Origin: Opitutales bacterium
Lineage (GTDB): Bacteria > Verrucomicrobiota > Verrucomicrobiae > Opitutales > CAG-312
NCBI GenBank assembly: GCA_017623955.1
Contig: JAGAOA010000191.1
Coordinates: 1-6,442, forward strand
Direction: 5' to 3'
Length of the DNA stretch: 6,442 nt
The translations under genes and the position numbers were made by a program. Below are positions 1 to 6,442 of the stretch, one piece after another. The first letter of the stretch is position 1, and the number at the start of each line of letters is the position of its first letter. The notes below the pieces were generated by a model that saw nothing but the letters and a program-made list of their open reading frames with translations, was not told the origin of the DNA and did no database searches.

Positions 1-147
1 ACTGCAATTTATGATGCCTATATTATGACTAAAATGACACCAGAATTTATGCCATCGCCGTTGTTTGCGTGCATTGTTTTAGGTATACAAGCTATATTTG
101 CTCTTTGTGTGATATTTTGGGGATGCTACAAAAAGAGATGGAATTAA
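1..147 (+). CDS. C-terminal end of an unidentified membrane protein (5' partial)
   Basis: Frame 1 is open from the first base to a TAA at 145-147, giving 48 residues of a protein whose start lies before the window. The visible part has a short polar stretch with several methionines (YIMTKMTPEFM), then a strongly hydrophobic segment of about 22 residues (around residues 20-42), and ends in a basic tail (CYKKRWN). A terminal transmembrane helix followed by Lys/Lys/Arg fits an inner-membrane protein with its C-terminus in the cytoplasm by the positive-inside rule. The family cannot be named from this fragment; a transporter or permease is possible but unsupported. It lies 67 bases upstream of the next gene on the same strand, so cotranscription with the following operon is possible, although a candidate promoter lies in the gap. 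Confidence 0.7.
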   Translation, partial: TAIYDAYIMTKMTPEFMPSPLFACIVLGIQAIFALCVIFWGCYKKRWN

Positions 148-153
148 AAAAAC

Positions 154-181
154 TTGCAAAATTAATATTAATCTAGATAAT
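154..181 (+). promoter_or_regulatory. Possible sigma70-type promoter ahead of the four-gene operon
   Basis: A TTGCAA (154-159, 4 of 6 to the -35 consensus) and a GATAAT (176-181, 5 of 6 to the -10 consensus) are separated by 16 bases in the gap between the partial membrane gene and the ATG at 215. The expected transcript start would be near 188, leaving a leader of about 27 bases. The region is very AT-rich, so chance matches are likely. The 10-base palindrome TTAATATTAA at 162-171 sits in the spacer and could be an operator, but may be only AT bias. Confidence 0.35.
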
Positions 182-214
182 AAATAGGCAATTACTGAAG
201 TTATTAAAAGATAT

Positions 215-592
215 ATGAAGTCTAAGAAAGCACCAATTTTTGTAGCTATATTAATTCCAATTGTATCGGTATGTATAGCATTGTTGTTAGTTTATGCTAA
301 AAAGAGTAATATTTCGGGGGTTGATACATTTCCATATAAAACATATTTAGAGTCTAATTCTGATATGGTGGGAAATAGATATTTATTAAGGGCTATGATT
401 AAACGTCAGCTTGCGAATATAGGTGACGATGGACGTGTGGTAAGTGTAGTTATTGAAGGTGATAGTGTAGAGTTAGCAGTTCTAATTCCCAATAATATAG
501 CTGTAAATGTAACAACAAATCAACGTTATAAAATGTTAGTAAGCATTGGTGAAAAAGGAAAGATTTTAGTAAATGAAATGCAGAAATATTAA
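215..592 (+). CDS. Small membrane-anchored protein of unknown function, first gene of the envelope operon
   Basis: The 125-residue product is not recognised. Residues 1-6 are basic (MKSKKA), residues 8-28 form one hydrophobic segment (IFVAIL to LLLVYAKK), and the rest is soluble. No signal-peptidase site is evident, so it is probably an N-in, C-out anchor with a periplasmic domain. Residues about 50-125 alternate hydrophobic and polar residues in beta-strand fashion, with turns at GDDG, EGD, IPNN and GEKG, compatible with a small five-strand barrel such as an OB-like fold. That fold is a guess. The ATG at 215 has only a weak purine stretch (AAAAGA) ahead of it, but it places the charged end directly before the anchor and no better start is seen. 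The last 20 bases overlap the start of the next gene, which indicates translational coupling. Its function is unknown. Confidence 0.8.
   Translation: MKSKKAPIFVAILIPIVSVCIALLLVYAKKSNISGVDTFPYKTYLESNSDMVGNRYLLRAMIKRQLANIGDDGRVVSVVIEGDSVELAVLIPNNIAVNVTTNQRYKMLVSIGEKGKILVNEMQKY
556..562 (+). promoter_or_regulatory. Ribosome binding site supporting the ATG at 573
   Basis: AGGAAAG lies about 10 bases before the ATG at 573, inside the 3' end of the preceding gene. It supports the 20-base overlap between the two genes as real rather than a start-calling artefact. It is one of the few recognisable Shine-Dalgarno-like sites in this window. Confidence 0.5.
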
Positions 593-2492
593 TATAATTG
601 TATTGTCTATTATTTTGGCGTTTTCAGCAAGTGGACAACTTGTAACGCAACAGATGAATCCTGTACCCCAATCTTCAGCATCGGCTGTAAAGAGTCAAGT
701 GCCTTCAGTTCCGAGTGTGTCGCCTACAAATACTGCGGGGGCAAATGTTTCGTCTGCTGGAGGTATATTTGAAAGTGCTACATCAGAAAGATTTGCCGAC
801 AGAATTTTTGATACGAAAACAGATTCTATCGACTTTGAAAAAGGGACTTTTTCATGGAAGGGAAAAAGTTTTGACATAGGAAATTCTCGTGTAGTGCGTG
901 CTAGATTTGAGAGATATTTGGCTTTGCCTCAAATAACGCGTTCGTTTACAAATTATCAAAGCATTATTTCTGAAATAGAAAGTAATTTATCGGCTTCAAA
1001 TGATAGATTGAGTTTTGAAGAATTACGTCCTATATGGAAAAGACTTTATGATGCCGCTATGTATGACGTAGATGGCGGAGCATGTGTGACTATTGCAAAT
1101 TTAGTGTATTCGTCTTGGCGTATGCGTAGTGAAGTCGGCTTATCTGAAGTTACCAAGGCTGATATTGCACGAGAAAAATTGCAGGCAGAGCGTCATTTGA
1201 ATGCAAGCACTACCAAAATGGAGTGGAATATAGATAATCATGCACGTACTGCACATAAAGGAGCAAAACAAATTGTTTCAGGTACTGGAGCATTAGCAGA
1301 AAAACTAAAAAAAGTTCAAGAAAAAACTGCCGAACTTGTTGCCGCTAGTGCATCGTCTAAGATGCTTGGTGCTAAGGCTGTTTTACAATTTCAATCGCAA
1401 ATATTGATGTTTATGTTAGAGCGTAAATTTCAACAGGCTCAAATTGCATCGATGTTCTATCGTCATATTTATCGAGGTTCTGTTCAAGACTTTAAAAGTG
1501 GAAGCAAAGAATTGTTTGCTTCGTTCGATACATCGACATTTATTCCTACTGTCGATTCCATAGAGTCGTTGGCAAATGATGCACGCAAAGATATTCGTGA
1601 TGGTGTTGCGGTTGTTGAGAATCTATACTCAAAAGGCGATAGATATTCGGCTCTTATGCGTTTGTTAGAAACTTTTGCTCTAGGTGAAAATGATCCACAT
1701 TTGATTGCTTTAGACGCATCAAAACGAGCTATACTGTTGAAGATTTATCGTTGCTTGGCTACTCTGCGTGAACTTTCGGAAAGTCGCGACTTTACTTCTA
1801 TTGAGTTGGCTATTGCTGAAATGCAGGCATTGGCAAAAGATTTTCCTGCAATAGAAATTATGGCAAAAGTAAAAGCTGCAAAACAAGCTAGTTCTATGTG
1901 CGTTATGGCTGCACGTCAGTCGGCTTTTGCTGGCGATATGGATAAAGCAAAAAAATCATTGACTGAAGCTATTAAAATTTGGCCACTAAATCCAGAAATT
2001 GAAAAATTCAACAAAGAAGCTATGGGAGCTGTAACTGGTACTGCAAAGTATTCAGAAAAATTTGATGACGCTATAAAAGCAAAAAATTATAGAGCTATCG
2101 TGGCAGAAGCTCCTGAATTTACTATGGCTTTACGTGATAATCCTGAAAAACAACAACTGTTGCGCAAGATTGTTGTCGATATTACTAAATTAGATGCTTT
2201 TATAGCTCAAGCTGCGGAAATGGTTAAACAAAATAATCATTATCTTGCTTGGGATATTCTAGAAAGTGCAAGGTCGATTGATGAAAATGATCCAATTCTA
2301 GCTAATGAACGTGCTAGACTTGCTCCAGATGTTGCTGATTATGTAAAGTTATTAAATAAGGCAAAAAAAGCTGAAATGGCTCAACAATACGCAATAGCTT
2401 TGAATTATTATTTGGCAGCTCGTAATTTGTCGCCAGCATCTAGTTTGTGTAGAATAGGAATAGAAAAGAATGCACCTTTGTATGCAAGATAA
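573..2492 (+). CDS. Secreted helical-repeat protein (TPR-like, ~50-residue period), unknown function
   Basis: The 639-residue product has a Sec-type signal peptide (basic MKCRN, hydrophobic 7-17, likely cleavage near AFSASG at 16-21). A Ser/Pro/Val/Ala-rich linker runs from about 22 to 65 and a mainly helical body follows. Residues 91-190 form a compact region with conserved-looking FSWKGKSFDIG and YDVDGGACVTIANLVYSSWR segments. Residues 240-300 are long helices with coiled-coil character. From about 350 onward, TPR-like segments recur with a turn proline at 375, 425, 474, 524, 574 and 621, each 15-18 residues after an aromatic or Met (GDRY, SRDF, GDM, AKNY, NNHY, QQY). This is the pattern of a TPR second helix, but with a period near 50 rather than 34 residues. 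It is likely a periplasmic or outer-envelope scaffold for protein-protein contacts. No catalytic motif is visible. Cys3 is not in a lipobox, so it is not a lipoprotein. Confidence 0.85.
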   Translation: MKCRNINIIVLSIILAFSASGQLVTQQMNPVPQSSASAVKSQVPSVPSVSPTNTAGANVSSAGGIFESATSERFADRIFDTKTDSIDFEKGTFSWKGKSFDIGNSRVVRARFERYLALPQITRSFTNYQSIISEIESNLSASNDRLSFEELRPIWKRLYDAAMYDVDGGACVTIANLVYSSWRMRSEVGLSEVTKADIAREKLQAERHLNASTTKMEWNIDNHARTAHKGAKQIVSGTGALAEKLKKVQEKTAELVAASASSKMLGAKAVLQFQSQILMFMLERKFQQAQIASMFYRHIYRGSVQDFKSGSKELFASFDTSTFIPTVDSIESLANDARKDIRDGVAVVENLYSKGDRYSALMRLLETFALGENDPHLIALDASKRAILLKIYRCLATLRELSESRDFTSIELAIAEMQALAKDFPAIEIMAKVKAAKQASSMCVMAARQSAFAGDMDKAKKSLTEAIKIWPLNPEIEKFNKEAMGAVTGTAKYSEKFDDAIKAKNYRAIVAEAPEFTMALRDNPEKQQLLRKIVVDITKLDAFIAQAAEMVKQNNHYLAWDILESARSIDENDPILANERARLAPDVADYVKLLNKAKKAEMAQQYAIALNYYLAARNLSPASSLCRIGIEKNAPLYAR

Positions 2493-2493
2493 T

Positions 2494-3054
2494 ATGAGAA
2501 TCCTTTGGACTTGCTTTCTATTATTATTAAGTTTTGCCTTATACGGTGGGTTTGGCGTTATTTGTGGCGTGATTTACAAAGCAAATGAGTATGATACTAA
2601 AGATGTATCGATGGAATCGAATCCTGTGTTATATGATTTTCTTAACAATACATCTGTCGATTCAATGGAACTATCGCCAAATGATATTCAAGGTTCGATA
2701 GTTTATATAATGCTGAAGAATGCTTCTAAAAATACAAGAGCAGGTGAAGCAGTTGTATTGCCGTCTCTACCTCTGATTGACGTTAATGACAAAGGAGTGT
2801 CGGTGGTGTTTCCTGTGAATATCAACACGATGTTTGGACATATAGAAAGTGGCGTTGTTTTTGATTTCACTGTCGATGGTAGGTTCGATTTTGTGAACTT
2901 AAAAGTAGGTAATGCTAAAATTCCTGAATTTGCTCAAGTGTTTATATGTAAAGCTGTGGTCTCGCATTATGAAGAAGTGTTTGGGAAGTCTTTAGATTTG
3001 ATAAAAAAGTTGCGTGTTCAAGTAATTGACGGAAAATTTAAAATTTCAAAATGA
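2494..3054 (+). CDS. Membrane-anchored beta-rich protein of unknown function
   Basis: From the ATG at 2494 the product is 186 residues and starts MRILWTC, with a hydrophobic segment over about residues 3-28, then a soluble domain. I prefer this start because it gives a normal basic-then-hydrophobic end and sits one base after the previous stop (TAA T ATG). An ATG at 2470 in the same frame adds MHLCMQDN, overlaps the previous gene by 23 bases and has an AGGAA at 2456-2460, so it remains a real alternative. The soluble part begins with an acidic stretch (ANEYDTKDV), then shows alternating strands with VVFPVNINTMF and VVFDFTVDGRFDFVNLKVG. The layout of an anchor followed by beta strands loosely resembles small periplasmic lipid-binding or assembly-type domains, but I cannot assign a family. 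It overlaps the next gene by 4 bases (ATGA). Confidence 0.8.
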   Translation: MRILWTCFLLLLSFALYGGFGVICGVIYKANEYDTKDVSMESNPVLYDFLNNTSVDSMELSPNDIQGSIVYIMLKNASKNTRAGEAVVLPSLPLIDVNDKGVSVVFPVNINTMFGHIESGVVFDFTVDGRFDFVNLKVGNAKIPEFAQVFICKAVVSHYEEVFGKSLDLIKKLRVQVIDGKFKISK

Positions 3055-4424
3055 GATACTTATTTATTATTCTTATTTGTACTACAAGTGTTTTTGCTAT
3101 ATCGTTGCAAGAAAAAATTCAAATGGCAAAAAATGCAGCAGATGCATCGGTAGAAGCTGAAGTTAATAAAAGAAAAAATGATAATGATAAAATACAAGCA
3201 TCGCCAAATAATAACGAAAAAAAACAGAATAAGTCTAATTCAAAACAAAAGTATGTGGTAGATGTTGATGCAGATTTTATCAATGGTAGGTATATCGGTA
3301 GAATCGGGCAATCTAAGGCTGAACGTGATGATATTCTAAAATCGATTGAAAAAGTCGATAAAATAATGAAGTCGGAGAAAAATTATGTGGTTTCGCAAAC
3401 TGATATGTTTACTATTATTTCTGCCGATGGAAAGGCTTTGTCTGATGTGAAATCGCTAGTAAAGGCTTTTGAGAACGTGTTTAATAATACTTTTTCTGGT
3501 CCAGAAATTAAAAATAGTACGATTATAAGGGTGTTCTCAGATAAAACTCAGATGAAAGATGTATTGCTGGCAAGCGATACTCTGGGAAATGAAATGACTA
3601 TAGATTTAAAATGGAGCAAAAATCTTAAACTTGATGAAGTTATTTGGATATTGTTTCGCTCTGTGTTCGAAAAACAAATGTTGTTTGAGGCTCATTCGAC
3701 TAATTCTAAAATATCTGTAAATTATCCTGAATGGTTGCAATCGGCTTTAGTCGGTTGTGTACTTGATGAGGTTACGTTGGGGATACCAACTTACTATGCT
3801 AGACTTGCTTCGGATTATCCTCACAAAGATGTTATCTCTATTTTAGCGTATCCCATGGGCGAGAAAAATCTCGATTTGAGGAAAGCTCATTCGTATTGGC
3901 TGTTTAAAGCTTTACAAAAATTATCGAATAAACGGAATTTATATTTGTTTGTTCGTAATGTTATTGATGGATTGTCTGAAAATCAGACATTTGCAGAAAT
4001 TGTTAAACTTATAAACCTTTCAGACGATAAAAATCTAGATTATTGGTTGGGATGTGTAATGTGTGCTAAGATATGTGCACGCTCGGGAGGCGTTATTTCA
4101 TGCGAAACTTCTTATTCTGAGTTATTGCGTTTATGCTCATTACGTGCGTTTGAAAATGGTGAACCTATAAGCGTCCCCTTCGATAAACTTTTTACAAAAT
4201 CTCAAATAGTAAAAGAATCTGCTAAAGTGCGATTAGCTGAAATTAAGATGTTACTTGTTAAGGTAAATCCTGTATTTTTCAATGCAAGTGTTTCTTTAGG
4301 GGCGGTGTATGAGGCTTTTGTAAAAGATGACAAAACTGCGTATGATTTACATATGAAACAGTTTATGGAGGAATTTTCAAGGGCAATAAAAATATCAAAG
4401 GAAGTTTCAAATGCTATAAAGTGA
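3051..4424 (+). CDS. Secreted protein resembling a zinc-less gluzincin (peptidase MA-like pseudoprotease)
   Basis: The 457-residue product has a signal peptide (MRYLF, hydrophobic to about 14, likely cleavage after VFA at 16) and a Lys/Asn/Gln-rich linker at 19-66. The core at about 110-245 has the order seen in MA-type metallopeptidases: an opening strand (NYVVSQTDMFTII), a helix (VKSLVKAFENVF), a strand (TIIRVFSD), then a helix at 195-207 where HExxH should be, and PEWLQSALV at 226-234 matching the usual P-x-W-L-x-E-G-x-A. The expected histidines and glutamate of HExxH are absent, and the third ligand position is Ser231, so it should not bind catalytic zinc. Residues 250-457 are helical and resemble no domain I know. 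The fold assignment is inference by pattern. The start overlaps the previous stop in ATGA, so translation is coupled. It is the last gene of the operon. Confidence 0.8.
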   Translation: MRYLFIILICTTSVFAISLQEKIQMAKNAADASVEAEVNKRKNDNDKIQASPNNNEKKQNKSNSKQKYVVDVDADFINGRYIGRIGQSKAERDDILKSIEKVDKIMKSEKNYVVSQTDMFTIISADGKALSDVKSLVKAFENVFNNTFSGPEIKNSTIIRVFSDKTQMKDVLLASDTLGNEMTIDLKWSKNLKLDEVIWILFRSVFEKQMLFEAHSTNSKISVNYPEWLQSALVGCVLDEVTLGIPTYYARLASDYPHKDVISILAYPMGEKNLDLRKAHSYWLFKALQKLSNKRNLYLFVRNVIDGLSENQTFAEIVKLINLSDDKNLDYWLGCVMCAKICARSGGVISCETSYSELLRLCSLRAFENGEPISVPFDKLFTKSQIVKESAKVRLAEIKMLLVKVNPVFFNASVSLGAVYEAFVKDDKTAYDLHMKQFMEEFSRAIKISKEVSNAIK

Positions 4425-4468
4425 TTGAACATTTTATTTTTTTAAGTGTCTCAATAATTAAATAAAAC

Positions 4469-4496
4469 TTGACTAAATTTTAACCTAGAATAGATT
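4469..4496 (+). promoter_or_regulatory. Probable tatA promoter, very close to the start codon
   Basis: TTGACT (4469-4474, 5 of 6 to the -35 consensus) is followed after 16 bases by TAGATT (4491-4496, 4 of 6 to the -10 consensus). The predicted transcript start is near 4503, only a few bases before the ATG at 4507, so the mRNA would be leaderless or nearly so. A second -10-like hexamer, TAGAAT at 4486-4491, is only 11 bases from the -35 and would need a different -35. Confidence 0.45.
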
Positions 4497-4506
4497 TATA
4501 CGTATT

Positions 4507-4764
4507 ATGATGAATACATTTTTAGCATTTGGTATGCCCGGTCCTAGCGAGCTTATTTTTATTTTCTTAATTGTTTTGCTTCTCTTTGGAGCAAAACGTT
4601 TACCAGAACTCGCAAGAGGCTTGGGTAAGTCAATAAAAGAATTTAAACGTGCTACAAACGAGGTTGAAGAAGACATTAAAGAAGCTATGAGAGAAGAAGA
4701 AACTAAAAAACAGAAACCATCTGTTTCTTCGTCCTCTAACTCAGATGATGACGACAAGGCTTAG
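4507..4764 (+). CDS. tatA: Sec-independent protein translocase subunit TatA (TatA/E family)
   Basis: TatA oligomerises in the inner membrane to form the passage through which the twin-arginine translocase moves folded proteins; TatBC bind the signal peptide. The 85-residue product has all the family marks: a short N-terminal region, PSE at 13-15 giving the polar residue at the helix start, a short transmembrane helix at about 16-27, the FG hinge (27-28), the amphipathic helix with [18 protein letters not shown] (30-47), and a hydrophilic acidic tail ending DDDDKA. TatA is favoured over TatB because the FG hinge and [10 protein letters not shown] pattern are TatA-like and the tail is short. 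Two ATG codons (4507 and 4510) are equivalent choices. No Shine-Dalgarno site is visible. tatC is not in the window. It probably has its own promoter and ends at a shared hairpin with hisF. Confidence 0.95.
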   Translation: MMNTFLAFGMPGPSELIFIFLIVLLLFGAKRLPELARGLGKSIKEFKRATNEVEEDIKEAMREEETKKQKPSVSSSSNSDDDDKA

Positions 4765-4791
4765 TTTTTTTTAAAAGGCTTTTATTTTTAT

Positions 4792-4823
4792 AAAAAACAT
4801 CGCAATAATTGCGATGTTTTTTT
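4792..4823. terminator. Bidirectional intrinsic terminator between tatA and hisF
   Basis: A perfect inverted repeat pairs ACATCGCAA (4797-4805) with TTGCGATGT (4809-4817) around the 3-base loop TAA. It is flanked by an A-run (4792-4797) and a T-run (4817-4823) that extend the stem to about 14 pairs. Read on either strand, it gives a GC-containing hairpin followed by a U-run, so it can end both tatA (+) and hisF (-). It lies 27 bases after the tatA stop and about 34 bases after the hisF stop. Confidence 0.9.
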
Positions 4824-4856
4824 GTGTAAATATTTTATATATTTTAATGTTTTATT

Positions 4857-5615
4857 TTACAAACGTGTTGGAATTCCATTATCGGCAAGTGCTTGTTTTG
4901 CTTGTTTTATTGTGTATGTTCCAAAATGGAAAATAGATGCTGCTAACACTGCATTTGCTTTGCCTTCTTTTACAGCATCTACCATGTGTTGCAAGTTCCC
5001 ACAACCACCAGAGGCTATTACTGGAATTGATACAGCTTCAGCAACGGCTTTTGTTAGTGCAATATCGTAACCATCTTTTGTTCCATCGGCATCCATTGAA
5101 GTTAATAGAATTTCACCAGCACCGCGACGTTCTACTTCTTTTGCCCATTCTACAACGTCAAGCTCAGTTTTATTTCTACCGCCATGTGTGTACACGCTCC
5201 ATTTGTTTTCGCCGTCTGATTTAGCATCGATAGCAACCACAATACATTGGTTGCCAAATTTTGCAGAGGCTTCGGATATTAAATCAGGGTTGGTTATTGC
5301 TGATGTATTTAAAGATACTTTATCAGCTCCTGCATTTAACATTTTACGGATATCTTCTAATGTTCGCAAGCCTCCTCCAACTGTAAGTGGCATGAAGCAT
5401 GCTGAAGCGGTACGTTCTACTACATCGTGTATGATATCTCTGTTCTCACTCGATGCTGTAATGTCGAGGAATACAAGTTCGTCTGCACCTTGTTGTTCGT
5501 ATGTCTTTGCTTGCTCTACTGGATCGCCCGCATCAACTAAATTTACAAAGTTTACGCCTTTTACAACACGTCCCTTATGAACGTCTAAGCATGGTATAAT
5601 TCTTACACTTAACAT
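4857..5615 (-). CDS. hisF: Imidazole glycerol phosphate synthase cyclase subunit HisF
   Basis: HisF joins ammonia, delivered by the HisH glutaminase, with PRFAR to make imidazole glycerol phosphate and AICAR, the step of histidine synthesis that links to purine synthesis. It is a cytoplasmic (beta/alpha)8 barrel. The 252-residue length is typical. The two catalytic aspartates are at the family positions: Asp11 in [15 protein letters not shown] and Asp130 in IVVAIDAK. Phosphate-binding loops are visible as LTVGGGLRT (77-85) and IASGGCGN (200-207), and DIT (51-53), NTSA (103-106) and [12 protein letters not shown] (173-184) are conserved. The ATG at 5615 begins the usual [11 protein letters not shown] and lies 4 bases after the stop of the upstream gene with no clear Shine-Dalgarno site, so translation may be coupled. 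hisH and hisA are not in view; hisF is the last gene of this - strand unit, ending at the shared hairpin. Confidence 0.98.
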   Translation of the reverse strand: MLSVRIIPCLDVHKGRVVKGVNFVNLVDAGDPVEQAKTYEQQGADELVFLDITASSENRDIIHDVVERTASACFMPLTVGGGLRTLEDIRKMLNAGADKVSLNTSAITNPDLISEASAKFGNQCIVVAIDAKSDGENKWSVYTHGGRNKTELDVVEWAKEVERRGAGEILLTSMDADGTKDGYDIALTKAVAEAVSIPVIASGGCGNLQHMVDAVKEGKANAVLAASIFHFGTYTIKQAKQALADNGIPTRL

Positions 5616-5619
5616 ATTT

Positions 5620-6442
5620 TTAGATTGTTATTTCTTGTTTTTGACCTACTGATACAGAATAAGATTCAGCACCAATTTGTTGTTCATTATTTTTCCAAAT
5701 AGTAAAATTTATTTCTCCTTCAAATTGGGGTAATATTGCACGCCAAACACCAATTTCAACATATTCCATTGGTATGGTTTCAAAGTTTTGGCTTCGCAGA
5801 TATGGTTTATTTCCAATCCCGATTAAGGCATGTAGCGTTACGGCTGTATCTTTTTTAGTTAAATTACGCTTTTTTTCTACTGATACATCGGCAAATAACT
5901 CATCAAAAGGGATATGAGTTGCTTGTTGCTCTACTTTTGGTTTAGATATTTTGTTTTTTTTTGAGGAATTCAGCTCTTCGATGTCATTTTGTCCATCTAT
6001 AATTTCATCTAAATCTAGACTGGGCAGTTGTTGATTATCAAAATTGATATCGTCAAAGTTTAAGTCATCAATATCTTCTTGATTTTGTGCGTTTGTATCA
6101 ACAACAAAGTCTTCTTCAAGATATTGTTCTTGTTGTTCTGGAACAATCTCGTAATCTTGGAATTGAGGTTGTTCAGTTTCTTCAAGCTCAGTTATGGGGT
6201 GTTCGTTTAACTCCTCGTATTGTTGATTAGTTGGTAATTCCGAGAATTCTACATTGTTTGAAGATACTATGAGCTTTTCAACTGAAGACGCTACAGACAT
6301 TGCATTACCTAGAGCTTTTGACATTAATCCAGACAACTTTGATTGTGATTGTGATTGTTGATCTTGGGGCAGTGGTTCTTGTGGAATATCCAAATTTTCG
6401 TCATCTAAAAGATGGTCATCATTATCGCCATCTAGTTCAATA
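5620..6442 (-). CDS. Acidic Q/N-rich protein with a C-terminal beta domain (5' partial), unknown function
   Basis: The reading frame is open to the window edge, giving at least 273 residues. A TTG at 6391-6393 could be read as a start, but acidic codons ([12 protein letters not shown]) continue in frame upstream, so the true start is probably outside. The first ~185 visible residues are low complexity and strongly acidic, rich in Gln, Glu, Asp and Asn (for example [12 protein letters not shown]), with one less polar segment ([23 protein letters not shown]). A basic patch ([11 protein letters not shown]) leads to a compact domain over the last ~75 residues with [29 protein letters not shown] and INFTIWKNN, which looks like an immunoglobulin-like or carbohydrate-module-like beta sandwich. 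That fold is a guess. No signal peptide can be judged because the N-terminus is missing. It directly precedes hisF by 4 bases and is probably cotranscribed with it. I do not recognise the family. Confidence 0.8.
   Translation of the reverse strand, partial: IELDGDNDDHLLDDENLDIPQEPLPQDQQSQSQSKLSGLMSKALGNAMSVASSVEKLIVSSNNVEFSELPTNQQYEELNEHPITELEETEQPQFQDYEIVPEQQEQYLEEDFVVDTNAQNQEDIDDLNFDDINFDNQQLPSLDLDEIIDGQNDIEELNSSKKNKISKPKVEQQATHIPFDELFADVSVEKKRNLTKKDTAVTLHALIGIGNKPYLRSQNFETIPMEYVEIGVWRAILPQFEGEINFTIWKNNEQQIGAESYSVSVGQKQEITI
6341..6358. repeat. Three perfect copies of a hexamer inside the acidic gene
   Basis: GATTGT occurs three times in tandem (read as ACAATC on the coding strand) and encodes alternating Gln and Ser (QSQSQS). 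The unit is a multiple of three, so copy changes would lengthen or shorten the linker without a frameshift. Confidence 0.8.

Noticed and set aside
695..877. Small open frame on the - strand inside the 639-aa gene
   Set aside because: It is a shadow of the Ser/Pro/Val-rich linker in the real gene, with no start context or neighbour support.
3051..3110. Lipoprotein signal at Cys10 of the 457-aa protein
   Set aside because: The residue before Cys is Ile rather than Gly, Ala or Ser, and Cys comes too early in the hydrophobic core. A standard signal peptidase site (VFA) follows.
4406..4441. Terminator after the four-gene operon (TTCAA paired with TTGAA before a T-rich run)
   Set aside because: The stem is only 5 AT-rich pairs around a 15-base loop and it includes the stop codon region. 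It is too weak to call, so readthrough into tatA stays possible.
4485..4757. Open frame on the - strand opposite tatA, Ser-rich with a hydrophobic stretch
   Set aside because: It lies wholly antisense to a clear tatA. Its Ser-rich start simply mirrors the acidic tail and Glu/Lys-rich codons of TatA.
4822..5580. Several + strand open frames opposite hisF
   Set aside because: hisF is certain from its catalytic and phosphate-binding motifs. The antisense frames overlap one another and show no domain.
6391..6393. TTG as start codon of the acidic - strand protein
   Set aside because: The frame stays open for 16 more codons to the window edge with the same acidic composition and no visible ribosome binding site, so the gene is better treated as 5' partial.

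Overview
The window is AT-rich and densely coded. It looks like a Gram-negative-type bacterial chromosome. Several exported proteins share low-complexity linkers, Shine-Dalgarno sites are weak or absent at many starts, and the overall protein style recalls low-GC members of the Verrucomicrobiota/PVC group. That placement is an impression from sequence style, not a search result. There is no phage, transposon, CRISPR, tRNA or rRNA signal.

Layout. (1) Positions 1-147 hold the last 48 codons of a membrane protein on the + strand. (2) Positions 148-214 are a short AT-rich gap with a possible promoter. (3) Positions 215-4424 hold four + strand genes with overlapping or touching ends, so they are almost certainly one operon. 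Each encodes a protein with an N-terminal signal peptide or membrane anchor: a 125-aa anchored protein with a small beta-rich domain, a 639-aa secreted protein built from about 50-residue TPR-like repeats, a roughly 186-aa anchored beta-rich protein, and a 457-aa secreted protein that resembles a gluzincin (peptidase MA-type) fold with its zinc ligands missing. I recognise none as a named gene. (4) Positions 4507-4764 hold tatA, the Tat translocase pore subunit, behind its own probable promoter. (5) Positions 4792-4823 hold a strong symmetrical hairpin that can terminate transcription in both directions between the convergent tatA and hisF. (6) On the - strand, a long acidic Q/N/E/D-rich protein (5' end beyond the window) is followed after 4 bases by hisF, the cyclase subunit of imidazole glycerol phosphate synthase.

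How the genes fit together. tatA and hisF are housekeeping genes and clear. The four-gene block is the part worth attention. Its architecture (two anchored beta-rich proteins, one helical-repeat scaffold, one apparent pseudoprotease, all sent across the inner membrane) suggests a periplasmic or cell-envelope complex. This is inference from architecture and gene order; no substrate or process can be read from the sequence. None of the four carries a twin-arginine signal, so the neighbouring tatA is not obviously their exporter.
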